Positions 16,724 to 24,895 of a stretch of 37,904 nt of DNA are shown one piece after another. Made by a program: the position numbers and the translations under genes. Within the stretch, counting starts at the first letter, position 1. Each line of letters starts with the position of its first letter. The stretch is from Bacteroidota bacterium. Lineage in GTDB: Bacteria; Bacteroidota; Bacteroidia; Chitinophagales; Chitinophagaceae. The stretch spans positions 1 through 37,904 of the forward strand of contig JAPLEH010000019.1 in the NCBI GenBank assembly GCA_026391455.1, read 5' to 3'. The notes beneath the pieces are model-generated. The model was given only the letters and a program-made list of their open reading frames with translations. It was not told the origin of the DNA and searched no databases.

Positions 16724-17716
16724 TCAGCCACGTAAAGCGTGTACCCGGTCTTTCATGGTATGAAAGAATTTATTCCGTTCCTTCTCCCCTGTTTTACTGA
16801 TCAGCGTAGACCGGCTCTGAATGATACCAATACTTTTCTCGATGCTGTCACCAAACAATTGGTCCCGGGTAGACAGAAAACTGAAAACATTATAAGGAAT
16901 AAAGGATACGGTCTGCCCATCCAGCCGGGTAAGAATGGTATTACTTCCGATCACCACTTCATTGATATAAAATTGTACCGGTGCTTTATATAAAAGATCG
17001 TTATCTCCGTGCATAAATTTTTGGCCCTTTTCAGCCTGTAGTTGCAGGTGTTCCAGTGTTTGAATAAAGGAGTCGATCACCAACCCCATTTCCTTTTTAT
17101 CACTGAAGATGCCGGCCTCTTTATAAAATCCCAATTGGCTTACCGTGCTGTTGATACTCTCCTGGTTCCATATCTCCACAGACGATACTTCATTATACTC
17201 ACGAATGAGTTGCTGACCCGTTTGAAAATAAGCGGCTGCATCAAATTCTTTCAGGGAAAAGTTGCGGCTGGAAAAAGCAGGATCATTGTGAATGGTTTTG
17301 GCCCAGAAAAAAGTCTTAAACGCGGCCAGTTCCGGAAAATGAAAGAAATGCCAGATAGGCATATCCTTACAGAGATAGAGAATATGCTTTTCCTTAAAGC
17401 TATTGAACCAGCGAACCTGCTCATAGAGATTTTCAATGATCTCTTTAAAGGGGAAGCTGTTTTTATGCAGATCAGATGCACGGAATACCACTGTATCGCT
17501 TTCCAATTGTAATACCTGATCAAGTGATACCTGAAAATGATCGCATATTTTTTTAAGCTCAAACAACGTCACCGGTTTTTCTCCCCGGATACGGCGGTAA
17601 GCACTGTCGGCACTGATATTCAGTAATTGACACAACTCATCGGCCAGCGATAAATGGGCTGGCAAATGGTTCTTGAGATAACCGAACAGGCGCTGCTGGT
17701 CTTCGGATGTTTGCAT
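16724..17716 (-). CDS. HTH transcriptional regulator with large C-terminal domain
   Basis: The 330-residue protein has an N-terminal helix-turn-helix of the Xre/lambda-repressor kind (LSLADELCQLLNISADSAYRRIRGEK, then VTLFELKKICDHFQVSLDQVL, residues ~22-70). A ~260-residue C-terminal region has no recognised domain. That region is rich in aromatic residues (YEQVRWFNSFKEKHILYLC, MPIWHFFHFPELAAFKTFFW) and may sense a ligand or oligomerise. It starts with ATG 17716, 13 bases from a perfect palindrome that may be its operator. The HMG-lyase-like gene follows after 28 bases, so it is probably the first gene of a self-regulated operon. Confidence 0.82.
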   Translation of the reverse strand: MQTSEDQQRLFGYLKNHLPAHLSLADELCQLLNISADSAYRRIRGEKPVTLFELKKICDHFQVSLDQVLQLESDTVVFRASDLHKNSFPFKEIIENLYEQVRWFNSFKEKHILYLCKDMPIWHFFHFPELAAFKTFFWAKTIHNDPAFSSRNFSLKEFDAAAYFQTGQQLIREYNEVSSVEIWNQESINSTVSQLGFYKEAGIFSDKKEMGLVIDSFIQTLEHLQLQAEKGQKFMHGDNDLLYKAPVQFYINEVVIGSNTILTRLDGQTVSFIPYNVFSFLSTRDQLFGDSIEKSIGIIQSRSTLISKTGEKERNKFFHTMKDRVHALRG

Positions 17717-17728
17717 AACAAAAGAAAA

Positions 17729-17766
17729 TTACGGAAAATCCGTAAAACACTGAGATTATTTTACGG
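17729..17766. promoter_or_regulatory. Candidate operator: palindrome TTACGGA-AAA-TCCGTAA plus half-site
   Basis: TTACGGA (17729-17735) and TCCGTAA (17739-17745) form a perfect 7-bp inverted repeat with a 3-base spacer. A further half-site TTACGG sits at 17761-17766. It is directly upstream of the HTH gene, in the space it shares with the divergent surface-protein gene. Binding by the adjacent regulator is an inference. Confidence 0.55.
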
Positions 17767-17910
17767 TTTTTTGCCATGTTCACCTGTAAAAGAAGGTGGA
17801 TTTGACATTTCTGCTGCTGATTTATTCAATGCTAATCAAGGTTATGAAAATACCATAGTTGATGTAAATGTGTGTACCGTTATCCGTTATGCAAGACATC
17901 CGGGACCGTA

Positions 17911-17918
17911 TATGTTTG
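17911..17918 (+). promoter_or_regulatory. -7 element TATGTTTG before the surface-repeat gene
   Basis: TATGTTTG matches TAnnTTTG and lies 18 bases before the ATG at 17936. No TTG is found at the ideal -33 distance. The rest of 17767-17910 has no feature I recognise. Confidence 0.4.
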
Positions 17919-17935
17919 TACCTCAATCGAACATT

Positions 17936-18565
17936 ATGCAAAAACAAATTGAAAAATTTTTGTTACTAACGGTGATGCTCACCCTCTTTTTCGCCCCGGG
18001 TTTCGCGCAGCCGACAAATACACAAAAACGGCCATTTAAGAAAAAGAATGTGATCTGGTTTACGCCCAATGTGGCCAACCAGATCAATGGTATTGCGGCA
18101 GGGTTTCAGGCGATGAATGTGGCAGATGACAGCCTTACGATCAATGGCGTAAATGCCAGTTTGGGCTTCCTTGGCTTTATGGCATTGCCCTACGTGCTGC
18201 ATGAAGAATTAAGCTCGAAGAAAAATAAAACACCGGGATTTATGGAAGTAGATACCGCACTTACGGTCATCAACGGCATCAGTGCGAGTATGGGCGGTGA
18301 ATTTGCTGTATCCGTAAACGGGATCAATATGACTTTTGGATTTACCAGCGCCGCCCAGCTCAATGGCATTTCAGTAAGCGGGCTGTTTACCCGTTGCCAT
18401 TCTTTCAAGGGTATTTGTATATCCGGCTTCCGGAACAATGCCAAAAAAGGAACGGGTATCCAGATCTCCTTATTCAATAAATGTGAAAAACTGAAAGGTA
18501 TCCAGATCGGATTGTGGAACAAAAGCGGGAAAAGAGGACTTCCATTGCTGAACTGGGGCATTTAG
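17936..18565 (+). CDS. Secreted surface-repeat protein (LA_2272-like)
   Basis: The 209-residue protein starts with a signal peptide (KFLLLTVMLTLFFAPGFAQ). Its body is a series of Asn-Gly-Ile repeats: NQINGIAAGFQ, LTINGVNASLGF, VINGISASMG, VNGINMTFGF and LNGISVSGLF. It ends with the GIQISLFNK and GIQIGLWNK units and the closing RGLPLLNWGI. This pattern resembles the LA_2272-type surface repeat family found in spirochaetes and Bacteroidota, whose function is unknown. It is probably exported to the periplasm or cell surface. The frame extends upstream to 17654, but only the ATG at 17936 yields a signal peptide. It is transcribed divergently from the HTH regulator. Confidence 0.75.
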   Translation: MQKQIEKFLLLTVMLTLFFAPGFAQPTNTQKRPFKKKNVIWFTPNVANQINGIAAGFQAMNVADDSLTINGVNASLGFLGFMALPYVLHEELSSKKNKTPGFMEVDTALTVINGISASMGGEFAVSVNGINMTFGFTSAAQLNGISVSGLFTRCHSFKGICISGFRNNAKKGTGIQISLFNKCEKLKGIQIGLWNKSGKRGLPLLNWGI

Positions 18566-18649
18566 CCGGCCCCTGCATTTGGAAATCTGCTGCAACGTTT
18601 TAAAGGTGATGGTTGTCATAGACCGATCGGCCAAACACCACCAGATGAT

Positions 18650-19213
18650 ATGTACATGAAAAATAAAGCTGCTTCCCTGTTCATTTTTCTGCTATTTGTT
18701 TCACTTTCCGGTTTTGCATCGGCGCTCCCGGATTCAATTCCCCACCGGAAGAATACCAGCCATATTACATTATTAAATGGTAAAATACTGGACGGCTATA
18801 TTGTTCAGGTGACCGACAGTAGCGTTACTGTAATCAGCCGGAATGATTTTATTAGGGGCAACTTTATGAACCGGCAAACGATACCTGCGGAAGAAATCAC
18901 AGAGATCAGAAAGCGTTACCGGAAGGTCATTACTACCGGAGGTGGTATCATCTCCGGCTTTTTAGTGGGCAGCATTATCGGATTCGGCCTGGGCCTGAAT
19001 GGCGATTGCAATGATCCCGATGGCAATTGCGATTTTCTGGATCGGATCTTTGCCACCAAAAATTTTGGCGCATCAATGATAATAGCCACTGTATTGGGGA
19101 CTATCGGGGGACTGATCGGTTTGTTTACACCCAAAAAAAGTAAGGCGATTTTTCCGATCAACGGAAAAAGGAATAATATCCGCGACAACCGAAACGGTAT
19201 TATGTTTTATTAA
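18650..19213 (+). CDS. Exported protein with SH3-like segment and glycine-rich helices
   Basis: The 187-residue protein has a signal peptide (SLFIFLLFVSLSGFASA). A beta-rich segment of the kind seen in many Bacteroidota hypothetical proteins follows (HITLLNGKILDGYIVQVTD, then SSVTVISRND, IPAEEITEIRKR). Two glycine-zipper-like hydrophobic helices (ISGFLVGSIIGFGLGLNG and ASMIIATVLGTIGGLIGLF) are separated by a small Asp/Cys-rich loop with two Cys. The tail is basic. The function is unknown. ATG 18650 is used; ATG 18656 is an alternative. Its TAA overlaps the rlmB stop on the other strand. Confidence 0.75.
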   Translation: MYMKNKAASLFIFLLFVSLSGFASALPDSIPHRKNTSHITLLNGKILDGYIVQVTDSSVTVISRNDFIRGNFMNRQTIPAEEITEIRKRYRKVITTGGGIISGFLVGSIIGFGLGLNGDCNDPDGNCDFLDRIFATKNFGASMIIATVLGTIGGLIGLFTPKKSKAIFPINGKRNNIRDNRNGIMFY

Positions 19214-19971
19214 CCCCTTTGCCGCATTACCTCATAGAGTATCATTCCGGTGGCCACCGATACATTGAGGCTTTCAAAATCACCCTTCATGGGGATTCTT
19301 ATTTTTTCATCGCAGATCTTCATCAGTGCCGGATAAATTCCTTTTTCTTCTCCTCCCATTACAATGGCAGTTGGCAATGTGAAGTCGGCTTGATTGATAT
19401 TCGTTTCTGCGGTCATTTCGCTGGCAAAAACCCTTATACCATTCAGGTGTAATTCATCTACCGCTTTCATCAGACTATTGACCCGGCAAACCGGTATTTT
19501 CTCCAGCGCACCTGCAGACGTAAGTATAGCATCTTCATTTAACGCACCGACTCCTTTGTCAGGTATGATGATGGCATGCACCCCTGTGCAATATGCTGTA
19601 CGGGCAATCCCGCCGATATTCCGGATATCAGTGATGCCGTCGAGGATCAGCAGCAAAGGTACTTCCCCGTTTTCCGTAACCCAGGAGATCACATCCTGCA
19701 GATTCTGGTATTGCACTTTGGCGATCTGGGCCACACAACCTTCATGGCCGGTAATATGGAAACTATCCAGTTTGGCAGTAGGCACATAGTTTACCGGCAC
19801 CCCCATTTGCGAAGCGAGCTTTTTAATATCATTGATATCGGGCCCATTGGCACGGGTGTCCAGGTATATCCTGTCCAGTGCCTGGCCGGAATGTAAAGCT
19901 GTTTTCACAGCTTCTCTGCCGGTAACAAGTGTATTCTTTTTCGGGCGTTGCTGATGTCGGAATGGTTTCAC
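19210..19971 (-). CDS. rlmB: 23S rRNA (guanosine-2'-O-)-methyltransferase RlmB
   Basis: This SPOUT enzyme methylates the ribose of G2251 in 23S rRNA using SAM. The 253-residue protein has an N-terminal substrate-binding domain (~10-90, with LVTGREAVKTAL) and a SpoU domain with all three motifs: NIGGIARTAYCTGVHAIII, VMGGEEKGI and the C-terminal MKGDFESLNVSVATGMILYE, which form the knotted SAM site. The start appears to be GTG at 19971. An in-frame TGA lies just upstream and no ATG precedes the domain. Its stop shares bases with the stop of the convergent gene (TTAA at 19210-19213). Confidence 0.93.
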   Translation of the reverse strand: MKPFRHQQRPKKNTLVTGREAVKTALHSGQALDRIYLDTRANGPDINDIKKLASQMGVPVNYVPTAKLDSFHITGHEGCVAQIAKVQYQNLQDVISWVTENGEVPLLLILDGITDIRNIGGIARTAYCTGVHAIIIPDKGVGALNEDAILTSAGALEKIPVCRVNSLMKAVDELHLNGIRVFASEMTAETNINQADFTLPTAIVMGGEEKGIYPALMKICDEKIRIPMKGDFESLNVSVATGMILYEVMRQRG

Positions 19972-20008
19972 GATTCAAATGTATTGGTTAATAGATCGCC
20001 GGAGAAAA

Positions 20009-20043
20009 AAAATCCTGTAAGAGTGTTGTTCTTACAGGATTTT
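20009..20043 (-). terminator. Rho-independent terminator of metK
   Basis: AAAATCCTGTAAGA (20009-20022) pairs perfectly with TCTTACAGGATTTT (20030-20043) around a 7-base loop, followed on the minus strand by a T run. It lies 28 bases after the metK stop. Confidence 0.95.
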
Positions 20044-20071
20044 GCTTTCCCGTTGCCGGGTATGAAAACTA

Positions 20072-21328
20072 TTATTTTAAGCCGAATGCTTTTTTCACTT
20101 TGCTTACATAATCCAGTTTTTCCCAGGTAAACAATTCCACTTTGCGTGTAACTGATTTGCCATCGGGAGAAGTAAAGGTCTTCTCTACGATCTGGGGTAC
20201 GCGGCCCATATGTCCGTAAGCAGCGGTTTCGCTGTATATGGGATTACGGAGTTTCAGGCGCTGCTCGATAAAGTAAGGGCGCATATCGAAGATGGATTCC
20301 ACGATCTTGCTGATCTCACCATCGGTCAGGCTTACATTGGCCGTACCATAGGTATTTACATTGATGCTGGTGGGTTGGGCCACACCAATGGCGTAAGATA
20401 CCTGTACCAGTACCTCTTTACAAAGGCCGGCAGCTACCAGGTTTTTGGCAATATGACGGGTGGCATAGGCAGCAGAACGGTCTACTTTGGAAGGATCTTT
20501 ACCGCTGAAGGCACCACCGCCGTGAGCACCTTTTCCACCATAGGTATCAACAATGATCTTACGACCCGTAAGGCCGGTATCACCGTGTGGTCCGCCGATC
20601 ACAAATTTACCAGTGGGGTTGATATGGTATTTGATATCGTTGTTGAAGAGTTTTGCGTACTTCTTATACTTGGTCTTCATTCTCGGGATAAGAATGTTGA
20701 TCACATCATTTTTGATACGGGCCAGCATTTTGTTTTCGGTATCAAAATCATCATGCTGGGTGGAGATCACGATCGCATCGATACGAACAGGCTGGTTGTT
20801 ATCATCATATTCCAGTGTAACCTGGCTCTTTGCATCGGGGCGCAGGTAAGGCATTTTAGTGTTTTTCTCGCGGCGGATGGTTGCCAGTTCGATCAGCAGA
20901 TTATGAGCCAGATCGAGGGCCAGGGGCATATAATGCTCTGTTTCGTTGGTGGCATAGCCAAACATCATACCCTGGTCGCCGGCACCTTGCTCTTCTTTTT
21001 TCTTACGGTCAACACCCTGATTGATATCAGAAGATTGCTCATGAATAGCGGATAATACACCGCAACTGCTGGCTTCAAACATGTATTCACTTTTGGTGTA
21101 TCCGATCTTGCGGATCACACCACGTGCAATTTCCTGCACATCCAGATAGGCTTTGGATTTTACTTCACCAGCCAATACCACCTGTCCGGTTGTTACCAGG
21201 GTTTCGCAGGCTACTTTGGATTGGGCGTCAAACGCAAGAAAATTGTCGATAAGTGCATCGGATATCTGGTCAGCTACTTTATCAGGATGTCCTTCACTTA
21301 CAGATTCAGATGTAAATAAATAAGGCAT
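20072..21328 (-). CDS. metK: S-adenosylmethionine synthetase MetK
   Basis: MetK makes S-adenosylmethionine from methionine and ATP as a cytoplasmic tetramer. The 418-residue protein has the N-terminal [19 protein letters not shown] with the catalytic His14, the hexapeptide-type [12 protein letters not shown], and the phosphate-binding [22 protein letters not shown]. It ends in the usual FTWEKLD...KKAFG. The start is ATG 21328 (MPYLFTSES). A longer open frame reaches into the upstream intergenic region and is rejected. A well-formed promoter precedes it. SAM users in this window include prmA and rlmB. Confidence 0.98.
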   Translation of the reverse strand: MPYLFTSESVSEGHPDKVADQISDALIDNFLAFDAQSKVACETLVTTGQVVLAGEVKSKAYLDVQEIARGVIRKIGYTKSEYMFEASSCGVLSAIHEQSSDINQGVDRKKKEEQGAGDQGMMFGYATNETEHYMPLALDLAHNLLIELATIRREKNTKMPYLRPDAKSQVTLEYDDNNQPVRIDAIVISTQHDDFDTENKMLARIKNDVINILIPRMKTKYKKYAKLFNNDIKYHINPTGKFVIGGPHGDTGLTGRKIIVDTYGGKGAHGGGAFSGKDPSKVDRSAAYATRHIAKNLVAAGLCKEVLVQVSYAIGVAQPTSINVNTYGTANVSLTDGEISKIVESIFDMRPYFIEQRLKLRNPIYSETAAYGHMGRVPQIVEKTFTSPDGKSVTRKVELFTWEKLDYVSKVKKAFGLK

Positions 21329-21375
21329 GAATAAAAAGTTTAAATGTATTCGCCGCAGCCCGGCGTAAGCGGTCG

Positions 21376-21406
21376 CAAAGATAAGACTGGCCGTATATAT
21401 GAACAA
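21376..21406 (-). promoter_or_regulatory. metK promoter (TTG - 20 bp - TATCTTTG)
   Basis: On the minus strand TTG (21404-21406) and TATCTTTG (21376-21383) are spaced by exactly 20 bases, as in the rpsO promoter. The -7 box is 48 bases upstream of the metK ATG. The TTG lies inside the arm of the preceding gene's terminator hairpin. Confidence 0.8.
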
Positions 21407-21433
21407 AGTCTCCCGTCGATTTCGGGAGACTTT
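21405..21433 (-). terminator. Terminator hairpin of the DUF4270 gene
   Basis: AAAGTCTCCCG (21405-21415) pairs perfectly with CGGGAGACTTT (21423-21433), with a 7-base loop. It lies 23 bases after the stop at 21456. The T run on the minus strand is short, so termination may be partial. Confidence 0.7.
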
Positions 21434-21455
21434 TAAACATATCTTGATAACTATT

Positions 21456-22937
21456 TTACAGTTTGGAGTAGATAATCCGCAAACGCATCCTCCGGGGATT
21501 GGTATCACCGGGCCCGTTATTGCCAATCAGCCTCACTCTTCCCTTTGCGATAGCAGGATTCAGGTTGAAATTGGTGTTCGGGTCAGAGGCGGTCGGTGGC
21601 GTTCCGTATTTATTCGATACGGTGAAAGGCGCATACAACCTCAGATCATACGCGGTCTGGGTTTTCGTAAACACATGCTGCACATACCGGGTGATATTGA
21701 ATTTCCATGTATTCACCCGATTTCCTGCTCCATCGGAGATCACTTGTGATGCCAAACCAAAAATAGGGCTGGTAAAATTAGGTTGCCCGAAACTGAATGG
21801 AATATCATAAGGTATAGCCCTGTACTTCTTGCCCGATGTAATGGAAGGGTCAAAAGCATCCAGGTACAAAATATTCGGTACACGGAACAGGCTATCCGAG
21901 ACGTCGTATTGCTGCTCCACGATCAGTTCAGCACGATGCACCACACGGTTGCTCATAGTCGAAAGTCCCGGTATTTTCAATGTAGCAAAAGAGCCGGGTG
22001 AAGTCTGGATATAAAGAAATGGATCGGGTGTGGTTCCGCCAACTGACGCCTCCAGCGGCGACCCCGCATAATCCCGTTTTATGTAGTTGGCTGATGCTGA
22101 CAGAGTGGTAAAAAAGAAATAGTTAACGGTAGTGTCCATGGCACCGGCGCTGTTACGCTTAGGATAACGGTAATAAATGGCCAATTTAGATGCTCCGCCT
22201 GGATCAAATCCCATGATAGCATTACCACTGCTTTCCGAACGTATGGCAAAACCACGGAAGCGTTCCCTGAAAATGGAGTCTGACTTGTAAGCATTACTCG
22301 TATCATAGTTGAAAAGGCGACGGGCAAAATTGGTATCCAACTTTATTCTCAACTGATGTGTAGTGGTATCCCGGAATGCTTTGGATGTATCCTTCAAATT
22401 CTTTGGAATGAAGAATTGACCGGGTTTGCTCAGGGGAAATGCAGTATTATAAGTAACATTTTCTTTGCGAATAAGATAGGCCGAATCGAACCTGAAACTG
22501 CTGCCGTTGTTGATCTCGTACACATTGATCAGTTGTGGCGTAAGTGTATCGCCATAATTTTCGAGATGGTCGAGTACCAACACAATCGAATCTATTTTCA
22601 CACTATCGGGACGGGCAAATGGATAAACCCCATATGCAAAGGGTTTAAACTCGAGGAACATCCGCGCATCTGTCTTTCCGAAAAAGGGGTCGTTGTTGAT
22701 CAGTCCCAGAAAATACTCTTCGCCGCGGGCCAGGTATTGTGAGTCGTTTACAAAAGAGAATGTGTCATTGAATCCAGTCACATCCACCAGTGTATCGAAT
22801 GTATTAATATTGTCAACCGGGGGGATCAGATCACCACCAACGGTAGTGGCTTCATTTATTTTTCTGCAGGCTGAGAAAAGGATGGCCAGTGTTACAATGA
22901 CGGCCACCACCGATAAAACGCTTTTTCTGTTAGTCAC
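21456..22937 (-). CDS. DUF4270 family lipoprotein
   Basis: The 493-residue protein begins with a lipoprotein signal ([15 protein letters not shown], lipobox Cys at ~24). The DUF4270 hallmark [16 protein letters not shown] follows. The body is beta-rich with many Thr, Ser, Asp and Tyr residues, as expected for a large extracytoplasmic lipoprotein, and ends [17 protein letters not shown]4270 proteins are confined largely to Bacteroidota and their function is unknown. The start appears to be GTG, since an in-frame TAA lies four codons upstream and no ATG precedes the signal peptide. It is a single gene with its own hairpin downstream. Confidence 0.88.
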   Translation of the reverse strand: MTNRKSVLSVVAVIVTLAILFSACRKINEATTVGGDLIPPVDNINTFDTLVDVTGFNDTFSFVNDSQYLARGEEYFLGLINNDPFFGKTDARMFLEFKPFAYGVYPFARPDSVKIDSIVLVLDHLENYGDTLTPQLINVYEINNGSSFRFDSAYLIRKENVTYNTAFPLSKPGQFFIPKNLKDTSKAFRDTTTHQLRIKLDTNFARRLFNYDTSNAYKSDSIFRERFRGFAIRSESSGNAIMGFDPGGASKLAIYYRYPKRNSAGAMDTTVNYFFFTTLSASANYIKRDYAGSPLEASVGGTTPDPFLYIQTSPGSFATLKIPGLSTMSNRVVHRAELIVEQQYDVSDSLFRVPNILYLDAFDPSITSGKKYRAIPYDIPFSFGQPNFTSPIFGLASQVISDGAGNRVNTWKFNITRYVQHVFTKTQTAYDLRLYAPFTVSNKYGTPPTASDPNTNFNLNPAIAKGRVRLIGNNGPGDTNPRRMRLRIIYSKL

Positions 22938-23022
22938 AAAGTAGATTTAAATTCAGGTTAGTCAATTTTCCTTCTTTTTACATCTGCATGTACGAAAGAT
23001 AAGGAATAAAGGTTGGGTCAAA

Positions 23023-23838
23023 TTATTTGCCTGCAAGGTCGTTATACAGTTGTAAATAGTCTGTTAAATCTCCTTCCTCATTATACGGTAATGTCTTCTT
23101 TCCCCGTACTTTAGAGAATTCCTCCACTAATTTCTTCTCCACATTTTCAGCACCAAAACTAATTGCATCGGCATAACTGGCCCCTCCCCTGAACATGGCC
23201 GTATTGGTTCCTTCTTTATAGGCTTCGAGATCTTTTTCTTTCAATGAAGCATGTATGAGTGCCTTTTTGATAAAGTCACTTCCCATCTTTTCTTTAAATG
23301 TATTTGCACCAATAGTGAATACAATCTTGCTGTGTGCGAAGACGGGTTCCTTTTTATATATGGTCTTGAGGTATGCCGGTATCAACCCGGTCATCCAGCC
23401 ACTGCAATGAATAATATCCGGAGGCCAGCCAAATTTCTTTACCGTTTCAAGAGCCCCTTTACAGAAGAATACAGTACGGAGGTCATTATCATCAAACCAT
23501 TTGTCATGCTCATCATGAAAAACGAATTTGCGCTTGAAAAGCTCTTCATTGTCCAGGAAGTATACCTGCAACCTTGCACTGGGCAGAGAGGCTACTTTGA
23601 TCTGGAGTGGCATATCATCATTATCGACTGTAACATTGATACCGGAAAGCCGAACCACTTCGTGCAACCGGTGACGGCGTTCGTTGATCGTGCCAAACCT
23701 TGGCATGATGCAACGTACCTCCAGGTTGTTGTCATTTGCTTTGATGGCCAGCTTGTTTACCGTTTCTGAAAATTCTGTCAGCTCCAGGTAGGGTGACATT
23801 TCATTAGCGATAAATAAAATTCTTTTTTTTGCAGACAT
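23023..23838 (-). CDS. GT5-type glycogen synthase-like protein, N-terminal domain only
   Basis: The 271-residue product matches the N-terminal half of glycogen/starch synthase: KRILFIANEMSPYLELTEFSE, then ARLQVYFLDNEELFKRK and DIIHCSGWMTGLIPAYLKTIY. It ends with YADAISFGAENVEKK at the linker. The C-terminal GT1-like nucleotide-binding half is absent, and the usual KxGGL motif is replaced by YLELTEF. Such short forms occur next to panC in other Bacteroidota. Catalysis as an ADP-glucose glycosyltransferase is therefore doubtful. The start is ATG 23838 (MSAKKRIL); a longer in-frame extension is not supported. It is divergent from panC. Confidence 0.82.
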   Translation of the reverse strand: MSAKKRILFIANEMSPYLELTEFSETVNKLAIKANDNNLEVRCIMPRFGTINERRHRLHEVVRLSGINVTVDNDDMPLQIKVASLPSARLQVYFLDNEELFKRKFVFHDEHDKWFDDNDLRTVFFCKGALETVKKFGWPPDIIHCSGWMTGLIPAYLKTIYKKEPVFAHSKIVFTIGANTFKEKMGSDFIKKALIHASLKEKDLEAYKEGTNTAMFRGGASYADAISFGAENVEKKLVEEFSKVRGKKTLPYNEEGDLTDYLQLYNDLAGK

Positions 23839-23904
23839 GAGCTTCCCGTTTAATTTACACCCAATTTGGATGTATCCTTCCCCGTCCAATTTGCGGAAGG
23901 CGTG

Positions 23905-23912
23905 CAAAGTTA
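23905..23912 (-). promoter_or_regulatory. -7 element TAACTTTG upstream of the glycogen-synthase-like gene
   Basis: On the minus strand TAACTTTG fits TAnnTTTG, 67 bases before the start codon, in the shared region with panC. No TTG at the ideal -33 distance was found. Confidence 0.45.
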
Positions 23913-23970
23913 GTTAATTTAGGCCGAATTAGGACAGGTACAACGAATACAGTCACAATGAATCAACCCA

Positions 23971-24837
23971 ATGATCTTATTTAAAAAAGCAACTGAGCTT
24001 CATAAATGGCTTGACTTTCAACGAAAAAAACAAAAGTCAATCGGATTCGTACCTACCATGGGCGCCTTGCATACCGGCCATCTTTCCCTGATCGGCTATT
24101 CGCAAAGGGAGAATGACATTACCGTTTGCAGCGTTTTTGTAAATCCCACCCAATTCAACGATCCCCGGGATTTTGAAAAATACCCCATTACTATTGAAAA
24201 GGATATTGCTATGCTGGAAGAAGCCGGCACCCATGTATTGTTTCTTCCCTCCGTACCGGAAATGTACCCCGATGGCCTGCAGGCAACCCGGCAGTACGAA
24301 TTGGGTTTTCTCGAAACCCGGTTGGAAGGGGCCTTCCGTCCCGGGCATTTTCAGGGGGTGTGCCGGGTGGTACACCGCCTGCTGGAAATTGTACAACCCG
24401 CCAGTATTTATCTGGGTCAAAAAGATTACCAGCAATGTATGGTGATCCGTAAACTGGTGACCCTGATGGGAAAAGAGGGTAGTATAAGCGTAATGGTCTG
24501 CCCCACTCTGCGCGAGACCGACGGCCTTGCGATGAGCAGTCGCAATATGCGCCTGAATGAAGACCAGCGAAAAAAAGCAGTGACCATCAGCCAGGTGCTT
24601 ACTGCCATCAAACAACAACTTCATACCGGCGACTTATCAGCATTACTCAACGAAGGACAACGGGTGCTGGAAGCAGCGGGTTTCCGAACCGACTACCTGG
24701 AAATAACGGATGCCAGAACCCTGGAGCCCGTTACGAATTGGAACGGAACACAATCCCTCGTGGCACTGGTAGCCGCATTCATGGGTGATATCCGCCTGAT
24801 CGATAATATGGTACTTACACAAAACAATACAGATTAA
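23971..24837 (+). CDS. panC: Pantothenate synthetase PanC
   Basis: PanC condenses pantoate with beta-alanine using ATP, the last step of pantothenate synthesis. The 288-residue protein has the nucleotidyltransferase HIGH-type motif in PTMGALHTGHLSL (His34 and His37). VFVNPTQFNDPRDFEKYP and GAFRPGHFQGVCRVV follow, then YLGQKDYQQ and the KMSKS-like loop MSSRNMRL. The length is normal. The ATG at 23971 is used; a nearby ATG at 23958 is out of frame. panB lies 4.8 kb downstream. panD, which would supply beta-alanine, is not in the window. Confidence 0.97.
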   Translation: MILFKKATELHKWLDFQRKKQKSIGFVPTMGALHTGHLSLIGYSQRENDITVCSVFVNPTQFNDPRDFEKYPITIEKDIAMLEEAGTHVLFLPSVPEMYPDGLQATRQYELGFLETRLEGAFRPGHFQGVCRVVHRLLEIVQPASIYLGQKDYQQCMVIRKLVTLMGKEGSISVMVCPTLRETDGLAMSSRNMRLNEDQRKKAVTISQVLTAIKQQLHTGDLSALLNEGQRVLEAAGFRTDYLEITDARTLEPVTNWNGTQSLVALVAAFMGDIRLIDNMVLTQNNTD

Positions 24838-24895
24838 GTATATTGGCCCGTGATTAGATCCTTTACCTGTACGAATACATGATTCCGGCAATCCC

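Noticed and set aside
20210-21055. 281-residue plus-strand frame over metK
   Set aside because: Antisense shadow of a clear metK gene.
21329-21526. N-terminal extension of MetK
   Set aside because: The open frame continues upstream but covers the promoter and terminator region, and the ATG at 21328 gives the normal MetK N-terminus.
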